DNA of 59,976 nucleotides. It comes from Vicinamibacterales bacterium (GTDB lineage Bacteria; Acidobacteriota; Vicinamibacteria; Vicinamibacterales; UBA8438). Positions 25,109 through 33,215 of this stretch are shown piece by piece (positions within the stretch are counted from its first letter, which is position 1; every line of letters begins with the position of its first letter). Under the pieces are notes generated by a model, which was not told the origin of the DNA, made no database searches, and saw only the letters and a program-made list of their open reading frames with translations. The position numbers were made by a program, and so were the translations under genes. Where the stretch lies: NCBI GenBank assembly GCA_958296065.1, contig CATQHX010000058.1, positions 1 to 59,976 on the forward strand, given 5' to 3'.

Positions 25109-25699
25109 ATGACCTGCCGACAGGCCGAACCGTTGCTCGCACGCGCCGCCGACGGGACGCTCGACACGGATCGCAGCGCGGCGCTCACCCTGCACCTGGT
25201 TGCCTGCGCCGACTGCCGCGACGCGCTGGACGCGCAGCGGGCCGCGCGGGAGGTGCTCGCCGCACGTCCCGAGACGCCGGTGCCGCTCGGCTTCGCCACC
25301 CGCGTCATGGCCGACCTCGAGACTGCGAGCCGGCGCACGCGTGCGCGGCCGGCAAGGAAAGACGCCGGCCCGCTGGCCGGATGGCTCGACGCCGTGAACT
25401 GGCAGGCGTGGACGCTGCGCCTGGCGCCGGTGGCCGGGGCGTTGTTCGTCGGGGCCGCAATCGGCCTCGGCCCGTCGACCGAGGCCGCCGAAACGAGCGT
25501 GTCGGACTATACCGACGTGGTGACCGCCTGGATGGCCGAGGAAACGACGGACAGCGAGGTTCCGGCGGCTGCGGCAATCGATGCGGTGGCGCGGATCTGG
25601 CAGGATGCCGATGAGACGACGGACGACCTGTTGATCGACGTCCTGTTGACAGTGGATCCGGAGGACAATCTCGCCGGAGTGAGCGAGGCAGGACGATGA
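25109..25699 (+). CDS. Zinc-finger anti-sigma factor
   Basis: A protein of 196 residues; the ATG follows agagggagag. The N-terminal part is an anti-sigma zinc finger of the H-x3-C-x2-C type (L-H-L-V-A-C-A-D-C) preceded by M-T-C-R-Q-A-E. A Pro/Ala/Arg-rich linker leads to a single membrane helix near residues 110-127 (L-R-L-A-P-V-A-G-A-L-F-V-G-A-A-I-G-L), then a short acidic periplasmic tail. It should hold the ECF sigma factor at the membrane until an envelope signal arrives. It overlaps the next gene by ATGA. Confidence 0.85.
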   Translation: MTCRQAEPLLARAADGTLDTDRSAALTLHLVACADCRDALDAQRAAREVLAARPETPVPLGFATRVMADLETASRRTRARPARKDAGPLAGWLDAVNWQAWTLRLAPVAGALFVGAAIGLGPSTEAAETSVSDYTDVVTAWMAEETTDSEVPAAAAIDAVARIWQDADETTDDLLIDVLLTVDPEDNLAGVSEAGR

Positions 25700-26163
25700 G
25701 TGTCGAGATGCGCACGCGCGTTTGGATCGGCCTGTTCGTGCTGGTCGTGTTCCTGGCGGGCCTCGGGACGGGCATTGTCGCCACCCCCTGGCTCGGGCTC
25801 GGTCCGCGCCCGGGCTTCGGACCCGGCCGGGGCGGCCCTCCCGTACCGCCGATAAGCGGACGCATGCTGGAGAGGATCGGACCCCGGCTCGGACTGAGCG
25901 ATGAACAGAGCGAAAGGCTCGCCGTGCTGTTCGATGCACGCCGCGAGCGGTTTCGCACCATCGGGCGCGAGATGCGCCGCGAGATGCGCGACCGCTTCGC
26001 GGCCGAGCAGGAAACGCTGCGCGCCGCCATCGCCGAGATCCTGAGTCCGGAGCAGATGCACCTCTTCGAGGCCGAGATCGTTCGGATGGACGAAGAGCGC
26101 GGGCGGCGGAGGGGCGACCGCGACCGTCGCGAGCGGGGATTCAGAGGCCGGCCGGGCCCCTGA
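25696..26163 (+). CDS. Spy/CpxP-like periplasmic metal-stress sensor
   Basis: A 155-residue protein with an N-terminal membrane helix (W-I-G-L-F-V-L-V-V-F-L-A-G-L-G-T-G), a Gly/Pro-rich spacer, then helices carrying L-G-L-S-D-E-Q-S-E-R-L-A-V-L-F and L-S-P-E-Q-M-H-L-F. These are the two LTxxQ-like positions of the Spy/CpxP/CnrX-type fold. The end is a run of Arg/Asp/Glu. Translational coupling to the anti-sigma gene suggests it is the sensor or modulator of the sigma/anti-sigma pair, as in metal-responsive ECF systems. Confidence 0.82.
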   Translation: MSVEMRTRVWIGLFVLVVFLAGLGTGIVATPWLGLGPRPGFGPGRGGPPVPPISGRMLERIGPRLGLSDEQSERLAVLFDARRERFRTIGREMRREMRDRFAAEQETLRAAIAEILSPEQMHLFEAEIVRMDEERGRRRGDRDRRERGFRGRPGP

Positions 26164-26252
26164 TGAACACGGTCCGGAACCCCTGCCGGCACGCTGCGAG
26201 TTTTCGCCGATCGAGCCCGGCGCAAGCGTCCGGCGAGTAACATCTCCGGCGC

Positions 26253-27719
26253 GTGGCCTTCACCGACTGGCGGTTTCTCGTCGTCTTCCTGCCGAGCGTT
26301 CTCGGCCTCTGCTTCCTGGTCGCGCGGCTGACCTCGCGGGGCGCGGCGGATGGACCGCTACGGTTCCACGCCGCCAACTGGATCCTCGTCGCCGGCGGCC
26401 TGGCATTCCTTGTCGCAGGAACCGGCCGTCTCGCGGCGATTCTGGGCGCCGCGGCCTTGCTGCAGTACCTCCTCGGTCTCGGCATCGCCGGCACGCACCG
26501 CCAACCGCCGGCAACGGGTCCGGACCGCATCAGCGCCGTTCCCGAGATCTGCTTCTCGCTCGCGGTCACGGGCAGCCTCTTCGGGTTCGTGTTCTTCAGG
26601 TACCGCAACCCGTTCGCCGGAGAAGTCCTCCCCTGGCTGGATACGTTCGCGGGCACACCATTTCCGGTCCCGGGTCTGCTCGCGCCGCTCGGTCTGGCGG
26701 TCTTCACCTGCCACGCCGTGTCCTACGCCACCGACATCCATCGGGGTGAGGCCACGGCGCCGCGGAACCCGGCGCACGCACTGACGTACCTGCTCCTCTT
26801 CCCCTTCCTGGTCGCGGGGCCCCTGGTCCGTTTCCGCGACGTGAGCACCCATCTCGCGGCCCGGCAGGTGGGCATGGCCGCGTTCGCCTACGGCGTGCGG
26901 CGCTTCACCATCGGCCTCGCCAAGGCATGGCTCATCGCGGAGACGTTGGCGCCCCCCGCCGACCTGGCGTTCTCGATGTCCGCCGACGTCCTCGACGTGG
27001 CGCACGCCTGGCTCGGCCTCGCCTGCTTCTCGCTGCAGATCTACTTCGCGCTGTCGGGTTACGCCGACATGGCTCTCGGACTGGGGCGCATGCTCGGATT
27101 CCGGCTGCCCGAACACTTTCAATGGCCCTACGCCGCGGATAGCCTGCGCGGTTTCTGGCAGCGCTGGAGCATGACCCTGACCGCCTGGCTGGAGGCGTAC
27201 CTGCGCCTCCCGCTGCAGCCCGGCGGCGGATCCCCCGGACGGGACAAGCAGGCGATCCTGTCTCTGTTCCCGCTGTTCCTGCTCATCGCCGTGTGGCACG
27301 GCGGGAGCTGGCCGCTGTTGCTCTGGGGAGCGTGGCACGGCTCGGCGGTGGCTCTGGAGAGAACGCCGTGGGGCACCATGCTGGCCCGCACACCCGCGCC
27401 GTTCCGCCACGCCTACGTGTTGGTCGTCGTGACCGCCGGGTGGGTCCTCTTTCGCGCGGACAGCCTGACGGATGCCGTCGTCTTCGTGCAGGCGCTGGCC
27501 GGGTTCGGGGCGGCGCCGTCGCTGAACCACCCGCTGCCGCTGACCGGCGGCGTGCAACTGGCGCTGGTGGTCGGCGCGGTCGCCGCGGTGCCGGTGCTGC
27601 CCGCGGTCAGCCGCTGGAGCGTGACCGTCGACGCCATCGCCACCGCGCTGCAGATGATCGTGACGGCCGCCGCGATGTTCGTCTGGACGCGCGTGCTCGG
27701 TCGGGGACGCCGCTCGTGA
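26253..27719 (+). CDS. MBOAT-family membrane O-acyltransferase (AlgI/DltB-like)
   Basis: A 488-residue protein with about ten to twelve hydrophobic segments. It has the MBOAT signature: F-W-Q-R-W-S-M-T-L-T-A-W-L-E-A-Y-L, and the catalytic histidine region V-W-H-G-G-S-W-P-L-L-L-W-G-A-W-H-G. Relatives move acyl groups from the cytoplasm to polysaccharides such as alginate. AlgI partners (AlgJ/AlgX-like SGNH proteins) are not next to it, so the acceptor is unknown. The start is a GTG giving M-A-F-T-D-W-R-F-L-V-V-F-L-P-S, the standard family N terminus; the ribosome site is weak. Confidence 0.9.
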   Translation: MAFTDWRFLVVFLPSVLGLCFLVARLTSRGAADGPLRFHAANWILVAGGLAFLVAGTGRLAAILGAAALLQYLLGLGIAGTHRQPPATGPDRISAVPEICFSLAVTGSLFGFVFFRYRNPFAGEVLPWLDTFAGTPFPVPGLLAPLGLAVFTCHAVSYATDIHRGEATAPRNPAHALTYLLLFPFLVAGPLVRFRDVSTHLAARQVGMAAFAYGVRRFTIGLAKAWLIAETLAPPADLAFSMSADVLDVAHAWLGLACFSLQIYFALSGYADMALGLGRMLGFRLPEHFQWPYAADSLRGFWQRWSMTLTAWLEAYLRLPLQPGGGSPGRDKQAILSLFPLFLLIAVWHGGSWPLLLWGAWHGSAVALERTPWGTMLARTPAPFRHAYVLVVVTAGWVLFRADSLTDAVVFVQALAGFGAAPSLNHPLPLTGGVQLALVVGAVAAVPVLPAVSRWSVTVDAIATALQMIVTAAAMFVWTRVLGRGRRS

Positions 27720-27791
27720 CGCCACCCGGCCGGCGCGACACCGACGCCGTCGCGGGCAGGCTGCCGCCGCGGTGCTGCCGCCCCGGTCCGC

Positions 27792-28622
27792 CTACCAGGG
27801 CTTGTCCTGTGTGACCCGCCAGCGGCTCGGCTCGTGATGCTCCAGGTACTGGCGGCGGGTAATCCAGCCGAAGATCATCGCCTTGGTGAGCCACCAGTGG
27901 TCGGGTCGGAGGGCGAAGTAGATGTGCGCCACCACGAGGCCGACCAGCGATACCCCGACCAGGCCGTGCAGGACGTAGACCCAGCCCCAGGCCAGCTCGC
28001 TGATCAGGTACTGGTTGTGGGCGAAGAACGGCGTGGGGATGCGGAACATCATGAGGACGCCGGTGATGATGACCAGCAGCCCGACGATGGTCAGGATCCA
28101 GTGATAGAGCTGGTTGCCCAGGGGATACTTCGCAGGCTGGGGCGCGTCGGCGATACGGCCGGTCTCGCGCAGCATCAGCGCCCTGAAATCGGGGACGTCC
28201 TTCGGGCCGGCCCAGATCGACCAGAAGTCGAGCCAGACAGTCGTATGGACGATGTGCCAGGCGATGATTCCAGTGAAGATCATGCCCGACCAGTAGTGCC
28301 ACGGCACCCAGTCGAACCCGATCCCGATGATCGGGAAGAAAGCGGTCACCAGGAGCACGAACATCGTGACCGACATCGCCCAGTGGAAGAGACGCGCCGC
28401 CAGCGAGTGACGCAGGATGCGCGGCGGCACGTCCGGAATGGCAGCCTCCAGGGCGTCGGTTTCGGCGGCGGTGCGCCTGCGCCCGGACGAGAGCATCGTG
28501 TAGGCCGCATGGGCCAGCACGAACATGATGACGCAGAAGATCGAGACCCACAGCGGGTCCCAGTTCAGGTGCTGCAGGATTGGCCGCTGCCACGGGTCGT
28601 GGCCCCAGACAACGAAATCCAC
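27792..28622 (-). CDS. Cytochrome b561/FdhI-type di-haem membrane protein
   Basis: A 276-residue membrane protein. The GTG at 28622 (M-D-F-V-V-W-G-H-D-P-W) was chosen because GGAGG lies eight bases upstream; a longer frame starting at 28685 lacks a site. It has about five to six helices with histidines placed as in formate dehydrogenase gamma/cytochrome b561: S-L-A-A-R-L-F-H-W, W-H-Y-W-S-G and A-W-H-I-V-H, N-Q-L-Y-H-W, V-L-H-G and V-V-A-H-I-Y-F. It should carry electrons between the quinone pool and a periplasmic partner. No dehydrogenase catalytic subunit is adjacent; the PQQ dehydrogenase gene nearby is divergent. Confidence 0.8.
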   Translation of the reverse strand: MDFVVWGHDPWQRPILQHLNWDPLWVSIFCVIMFVLAHAAYTMLSSGRRRTAAETDALEAAIPDVPPRILRHSLAARLFHWAMSVTMFVLLVTAFFPIIGIGFDWVPWHYWSGMIFTGIIAWHIVHTTVWLDFWSIWAGPKDVPDFRALMLRETGRIADAPQPAKYPLGNQLYHWILTIVGLLVIITGVLMMFRIPTPFFAHNQYLISELAWGWVYVLHGLVGVSLVGLVVAHIYFALRPDHWWLTKAMIFGWITRRQYLEHHEPSRWRVTQDKPW

Positions 28623-28691
28623 GATCGGATCCTCCGGCCTCGGCCGGAAGACATCGCCTGGCGGCGCCGCCTTCCGCCTGACCAATCCTCT

Positions 28692-28728
28692 CCAGGAGTC
28701 GCCACCGGTCTACGGCGAAGACTCCTGG
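28692..28728. repeat. Inverted-repeat copy of the dispersed element
   Basis: ccaggagtc and gactcctgg form a perfect 9-bp inverted repeat, with gcc/ggc continuing the pairing. The right arm (tctacggcgaagactcctgg) differs at one base from the inverted copy of the element at 101 and 33067. It spans the 3' end of the small gene at 28710, where it supplies the last codons (Q-E-S-S-P-stop), as at the PadR gene. Confidence 0.65.
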
Positions 28729-29021
28729 CTCATCTTGACGACCACGGCCGCAGCAACCGGCTGGTCATCGCGCGCCAGCTCCGACTCCAGGGTCTGGAAC
28801 TCCTTGAACGCGATCCACTGCTCGTCGCTCCAGTGCTTGCGGTGCCCGCGCGGCTGCGCGGCCAGCTCCGCACCGTCCGTTCCGGCATAGAACGACGCCT
28901 CGTCCTGCGACCTGCGGCGCAGGCGTCGGGCGTCGATGGGCACGGCATCGGTCACCTCGTGCGTCGGGAGAGGAACCGAGACGTACTCCACGCCACGCTC
29001 GTCGCGATAGACCACGCTCAC
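28710..29021 (-). CDS. Small protein of unknown function upstream of the b-type cytochrome
   Basis: A 103-residue frame starting at GTG, with no signal peptide or membrane segment. It contains Y-R-D-E-R-G-V-E-Y-V-S-V-P-L-P, many Arg/Asp residues and W-S-D-E-Q-W-I-A-F-K-E-F-Q in the second half. I do not recognise the family. It lies 87 bases upstream of the cytochrome b gene on the same strand, so the two may be cotranscribed. The C terminus is encoded by a copy of the dispersed repeat. Confidence 0.5.
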   Translation of the reverse strand: MSVVYRDERGVEYVSVPLPTHEVTDAVPIDARRLRRRSQDEASFYAGTDGAELAAQPRGHRKHWSDEQWIAFKEFQTLESELARDDQPVAAAVVVKMSQESSP

Positions 29022-29112
29022 GCTGACTATTCTATGGGAGCCGACACAACGGAAGCGATGCGGGCGACGTTTTTCAGGCTAGACTATCTAGCTCGGACGA
29101 GGGGCGCGCAGT

Positions 29113-29130
29113 CGCCCCGTTTGCGGGGCG
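29113..29130 (+). promoter_or_regulatory. Leader hairpin of the PQQ dehydrogenase gene
   Basis: cgccccg and cggggcg form a perfect 7-bp stem with loop tttg, followed by tttccc, then the TGGAGGA ribosome site and the ATG at 29156. The form is that of a small terminator or attenuator placed in the leader, or a stem that protects the 5' end of the mRNA. Confidence 0.4.
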
Positions 29131-29155
29131 TTTCCCATTCTGGAGGAATGAGAAG

Positions 29156-31231
29156 ATGAGAAGGAACCGCACATCGGGCTGGCGCGCAGCCGGTTCGCTC
29201 GGCCTGCTGCTGGCGTTCGTCGCCGGGGTGGCCATGCCGACGCCGGTCACCGCGCAGGAGCCGGAGGAGGCGCGCGGCAACCCCTACGGCGAGTGGCGCT
29301 ATCAGAGCGGCGACGCCTGGGGCACCCGCTACTCGCCGCTCGACCAGATCAACGGCGAGAACTTCGAGGACCTCGAGGTGGCGTGGGTCTGGCGGGGCGA
29401 CAACTTCGGGCCGCATCCGCTGTACCTTTCGCGCTCGACGCCGAGCTACATCGACGGCATCCTCTACACCGTCGCCGGCTACCGGCGCACCGTCGCGGCC
29501 ATCGACCCGTCAACGGGCGAGACGCTCTGGACCTACCGCGAGCCGAACACCCGCCGGTGGGAAGAGTCGATGCGCGCCAGCTACGGCAAGGGCGTCGGCT
29601 ACACCGAGATCGACGGGCGCGGCGTCATCTACATCATCACGCCCGCGTTCTTCCTGCACGCGCTCGACGCGAAGACCGGCGAGCATCTCGCGGGCTTCGG
29701 CAAGCCGGTGCCGATCGAGGGCTTCCCGGACACCGGCGTCATCGACCTGCTGGCGGACCTCGGGCACGATTACGACCCTTACGAAGGCATCCCGATGGAC
29801 GTCGGCTACATCACCAACTCGTCGCCGCCGATCGTCGTGAACGGCACCGTGGTGGTGGGCAACTCCCACGAACAGGGCTACGCACAGTCGCGCATCGAGA
29901 ACGTGCCGGGCGACATCCTGGCCTACGACGCGCGGACCGGCGAGCACAAGTGGAAGTTCAACGTGATCCCGCAGTCCGAGAGCGAGTTCGGCTTCGACAC
30001 CTGGCAGAACGACGCCTGGGACTGGACGGGCGACGTCTCCTCGTGGGCGCCGATGTCCGCTGACCACGAGCGCGGCATCGTCTACATCCCGACCAATGCT
30101 CCGACCATCGACTACTACGGCGGGTTCAGGCCGGGGGACAACCTGTTCGGCACCAGCACCATCGCCATCGACGTCGAGAGCGGCCAGCGGGTCTGGCACT
30201 TCCAGACGGTCCACCACCCGATCTGGAACTACGACCTGCCCAACGTGCCGATCCTGGTCGACGTCACGGTCGACGGCGAGCAAGTGCCGATGGCCATCCA
30301 GACCACGAAGCAGGGCATGACCTTCGCCTTCAATCGCGAGACCGGCGAGCCGGTCTGGCCGATCGAGGAGCGTGAAGTGCCGGCGTCGATCGTGCCCGGC
30401 GAGCAGCTCTCGCCGACTCAGCCGTTCCCGACCCGGCCGGCCCCGCTGAATCCGCTCGGCCTGACCGAGGACGACCTCATCGACCTGACGCCGGAGCTGA
30501 AGCAGGAAGCGATCGAGATCCTGAGCCGCTTCCGGGTCGGCGGCCCCTACATCCCGCCACTGCCCAACAACCACAACGAGTCGGTGCAGGGCTGGATCGC
30601 GTGCGGCGCGGGCGGTCTCAACATCACCCACCCGGCCACGCTCGACCCGGAAACCGGCTACCTGTACCAGTCGAACGGCCAGGGCTGCTCGGGCCGGACA
30701 GTGCAGCCGGGCACGAACACCGACGCCGACATCCACGGCTGCACCTCGGACTCCGGCGACTGCACGACCACCGGCACGACGATCTCCGACTGGGTTCAGG
30801 GCGGAGGCGTGGGCTGGGCCGGACCGCAGGGCCTGCCCATGTACAAGCCGCCGTTCAGCAAGATCACCGCGATCGACATGAACACCGGCGAGCACGTCTT
30901 CGCGGTGCCGGTCGGCGAGGCGTCGGAGCAGATGAAGCGCCACCCGGCGCTGCAGGGCGTCGACCTCTCGGGCACCGGCACCCCCCGCGGGCGCGCCATC
31001 CTGATGACCACCGGCACGCTGCTGCTGGCCACCGAAGGTGCGCAGGGGCCGCCTGTCCTCAACGCTCACGACAAGCGGACCGGTGAGAAGCTCGGCACCG
31101 TGGAGCTGCCCGCGACGGGTCAGTACGGCATGATGACCTACATGCACGAGGGACAGCAGTACATCGTCGTGCAGGTCGCCCGGGGCGGGGTCATGGCGGG
31201 CTCGCTCGCCGCACTGCGGCTGCCGCAATAG
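29156..31231 (+). CDS. PQQ-dependent dehydrogenase (quinoprotein)
   Basis: A 691-residue exported protein; ATG with GGAGGA upstream and a signal peptide ending P-V-T-A-Q-E. It has the eight-bladed quinoprotein propeller: W-R-Y-Q-S-G-D-A-W-G-T-R-Y-S-P-L-D-Q-I-N near the start, repeated A-x-D-x-x-T-G-E/Q-x-x-W tryptophan-dock motifs (A-I-D-P-S-T-G-E-T-L-W, A-Y-D-A-R-T-G-E-H-K-W, A-I-D-V-E-S-G-Q-R-V-W), then H-H-P-I-W-N-Y-D-L. Length and pattern suit glucose/alcohol quinoproteins without a cytochrome c domain. The substrate is not evident. Electrons would pass to quinone or a c-type cytochrome. Confidence 0.9.
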   Translation: MRRNRTSGWRAAGSLGLLLAFVAGVAMPTPVTAQEPEEARGNPYGEWRYQSGDAWGTRYSPLDQINGENFEDLEVAWVWRGDNFGPHPLYLSRSTPSYIDGILYTVAGYRRTVAAIDPSTGETLWTYREPNTRRWEESMRASYGKGVGYTEIDGRGVIYIITPAFFLHALDAKTGEHLAGFGKPVPIEGFPDTGVIDLLADLGHDYDPYEGIPMDVGYITNSSPPIVVNGTVVVGNSHEQGYAQSRIENVPGDILAYDARTGEHKWKFNVIPQSESEFGFDTWQNDAWDWTGDVSSWAPMSADHERGIVYIPTNAPTIDYYGGFRPGDNLFGTSTIAIDVESGQRVWHFQTVHHPIWNYDLPNVPILVDVTVDGEQVPMAIQTTKQGMTFAFNRETGEPVWPIEEREVPASIVPGEQLSPTQPFPTRPAPLNPLGLTEDDLIDLTPELKQEAIEILSRFRVGGPYIPPLPNNHNESVQGWIACGAGGLNITHPATLDPETGYLYQSNGQGCSGRTVQPGTNTDADIHGCTSDSGDCTTTGTTISDWVQGGGVGWAGPQGLPMYKPPFSKITAIDMNTGEHVFAVPVGEASEQMKRHPALQGVDLSGTGTPRGRAILMTTGTLLLATEGAQGPPVLNAHDKRTGEKLGTVELPATGQYGMMTYMHEGQQYIVVQVARGGVMAGSLAALRLPQ

Positions 31232-31261
31232 CAGCGGCTTGCCGCCAACCGCGGATCTCAC

Positions 31262-31302
31262 GGAGCGGGTCGATCGTCCGATCGGCCCGCTCCTTCTCTT
31301 TT
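31262..31302 (+). terminator. Rho-independent terminator after the PQQ dehydrogenase
   Basis: ggagcggg, one unpaired T and cgatcg pair with cgatcg-type and cccgctcc arms in a long GC hairpin (31262-31293), followed by ttctctttt. It lies 30 bases after the stop. Confidence 0.85.
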
Positions 31303-31430
31303 CAGTCGCGGTCCCGCCGACTCCGCGCCCCGAGTGCTACGGCGTGCACGGCCGCGCGATCCACAACAGTGTCGTGCCCGGGATGGAATTCCCGGTTCGG
31401 CCCTGGCGCCGCGGCTGGTGACGGCGTTGC

Positions 31431-31673
31431 CTACCCGATGGCCGCGGCCAGTTCGGGAATGGCCGCGACCGGCAGCACGGAGATCCGATCGTCCAGGGAG
31501 TACGCCTCGTCGCCCGGATAGACGATCCAGTAGGTGCTTCCCGTGACGTTGGCCGCAATGGAACGGGCCAGGGTCGTCTTGCCGCACTGGCGCGGCCCGG
31601 TCAGGGCTACAACCGGATGAACGGTGAACGACTCCCGAACGCGCGCAGTCGATGCGGGGCGCGCAACAGCCAC
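31431..31673 (-). pseudogene. DUF4143 AAA-type ATPase with large internal deletion
   Basis: An 80-codon frame joins the two ends of a DUF4143 ATPase. The first half has V-V-A-L-T-G-P-R-Q-C-G-K-T-T-L-A-R (Walker A) and should continue for about 300 residues. Instead it jumps to I-V-Y-P-G-D-E-A-Y-S-L-D-D-R-I-S-V-L-P, which looks like the family's C-terminal end. The Walker B, sensor and DUF4143 core are gone. It cannot be active as an ATPase. A 15-bp inverted repeat lies directly upstream. Confidence 0.65.
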
Positions 31674-31683
31674 GCGGCATGAT

Positions 31684-31726
31684 AATCCTTGAAAATCCTG
31701 ATGTCACCAACGGATTTTCAAGGATT
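31684..31726. repeat. Perfect 15-bp inverted repeat upstream of the ATPase remnant
   Basis: AATCCTTGAAAATCC and its exact complement GGATTTTCAAGGATT are separated by 13 bases. The element is AT-rich in a GC-rich region and lies 11 bases from the start of the remnant ATPase gene and 13 bases from the 3' end of the peptidase gene. It could be the operator or promoter of the lost ATPase gene, or the terminus of a small mobile element. Confidence 0.8.
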
Positions 31727-31738
31727 ACAAGGATGCGC

Positions 31739-33010
31739 TCAGATGGGTGCCCGTCCGAGCGCCACGTCCATGATCAACCGCGCCAGCAGGTAGAGCCGCG
31801 GCACGATCGAGTCCAGCTCGACGTACTCCCGGGCATCCGAGTGCGCGCCGAAGCCGATGAGGCCGAAGCCCTCGATCACCGGAGCGTCGGTCTCGAGAGC
31901 CGCGAACGCCGCGTCCGTTCCCCCGCCGGCCGCCTGATCGGTCACGCCGAGCGGGCGTCCGATCTCCCCGTACACCGCCTGCGCGTGCGACGCGAGCGCG
32001 CGTGACGCCGCGGTTGGCTCCAGGGGCGGGCGGCGACGCTCGAACGACACGGAAACGGTCGTGCCGGGGATGAGCTGATTGCGGATCCGTTCCCGAACCT
32101 GCCGCTCCACCTCGTCGTAGGCGGCCACCCGCAGCACCCGGAAGTCGGCGGTGGCGCGCGCCTCGGCGGGAATGACGTTGCGGGTGGCGCCCGCGCTCGC
32201 GATGGTCCAGTTGAGCTTGATCCCGGCCGCTTCGTCGCTCAGGTCGCGCATCTGCAGCACCTGGTGGGCCAGTTCGTACAGCGCATTGCGTCCCTGTTGG
32301 GGCGCGCTCCCGGCGTGCGATGCGCGGCCGGTCACCTCCAGCAGCACCGCCCCGATCCCCGCGGTCGTCAGGGCCAACCGGTCGCTCGCCCCGCCTCCCT
32401 CGCACGAGAAGACCGCATCGTGCTCCGCCCCGAGTCGGGTGATCAGCCCGCGCGACCCGGCCGAGCTCACCTCTTCGTCGGCGTTGATCAGCACGGTGAT
32501 CAGCTCGTAGTCATCGAATTCCAGTGCGCGCAGGGCGGCCAACGTATGCAGAATCAGTGCGATGCCGTGCTTGTCGTCGGCGATGCCCAGACCGAACGCG
32601 CGCCCGTCGATGATACGGAACGGCTGCTCCACGAGCTGGCCTCGCAGGTAGACCGTATCCATGTGGGCCAGCAGCAGGATGCGACCCTGCCCCTGGCCCC
32701 GGAACCGGGCCACCACGCTCTGGCCGATCTCGGTCGGCGTGTCGACCATCACGTAGGGGTCATCGTGCGACACCAGCTCGACTTCCCCGCCCAGCTCCCG
32801 CAGCCGGTCCGCAATCACGGCCGCGATCTCCCGGAGACCCTCCGGATCGCGGCTGCCGGACTCGATGCCCACGAGCTGTTGCATGGTGTCGATGAGCGGC
32901 TCCCGCTCCGCTTCGATGGCGGCCATCACGGCCTGGTCCGGCTGGCTGCGAGCCGCGCACACGGTGATCCAGAGACCGCAGAAAATTACGACAATGGTAG
33001 TCAGGCGCAT
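31739..33010 (-). CDS. M20-family metallopeptidase (carboxypeptidase G2-like)
   Basis: A 423-residue exported enzyme with a short signal peptide. Zinc-binding and catalytic motifs of the M20 family are present: L-L-A-H-M-D-T-V-Y, G-I-A-D-D-K-H-G, I-N-A-D-E-E-V-S-S (general base and zinc ligand) and G-A-H-S-D near the C terminus. The dimerisation domain lies between, with G-R-A-S-H-A-G-S. Glutamate carboxypeptidases of the CPG2 type are the closest pattern; the substrate is probably a small peptide or N-acyl amino acid. The ATG at 33010 was chosen because it begins the signal peptide; the frame extends further upstream without support. Confidence 0.88.
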   Translation of the reverse strand: MRLTTIVVIFCGLWITVCAARSQPDQAVMAAIEAEREPLIDTMQQLVGIESGSRDPEGLREIAAVIADRLRELGGEVELVSHDDPYVMVDTPTEIGQSVVARFRGQGQGRILLLAHMDTVYLRGQLVEQPFRIIDGRAFGLGIADDKHGIALILHTLAALRALEFDDYELITVLINADEEVSSAGSRGLITRLGAEHDAVFSCEGGGASDRLALTTAGIGAVLLEVTGRASHAGSAPQQGRNALYELAHQVLQMRDLSDEAAGIKLNWTIASAGATRNVIPAEARATADFRVLRVAAYDEVERQVRERIRNQLIPGTTVSVSFERRRPPLEPTAASRALASHAQAVYGEIGRPLGVTDQAAGGGTDAAFAALETDAPVIEGFGLIGFGAHSDAREYVELDSIVPRLYLLARLIMDVALGRAPI

Positions 33011-33066
33011 GGCACTGCCATCATACCGCCCCGAACAACCGGTTCGTGCCGGGGAAATGCGCTGGA

Positions 33067-33105
33067 CCAGGAGTCTGCGCCGTAGAACCGCGTAGACTTC
33101 TGGTC
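33067..33105. repeat. Copy of the dispersed hairpin element
   Basis: ccaggagtctgcgccgtag matches the copy at 101-119 exactly. It is followed by gtagacttctgg, which pairs with the left arm apart from one wobble position. It lies just upstream of the peptidase start. The adjacent stretch 33113-33160 (cggttgagcggcaatcggg and caggcgacgatt) is similar to 38098-38140 next to another copy, so the full element may be about 100 bases. Confidence 0.6.
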
Positions 33106-33215
33106 GGGCTCGGTTGAGCGGCAATCGGGTGCCGCAGGCGACGATTGTCGTTTCGGCGACCGATGCCCGGGAAACGCTGCCGGCCGGGAGCTGGCGGCGC
33201 AACCGCTGACTCGAC

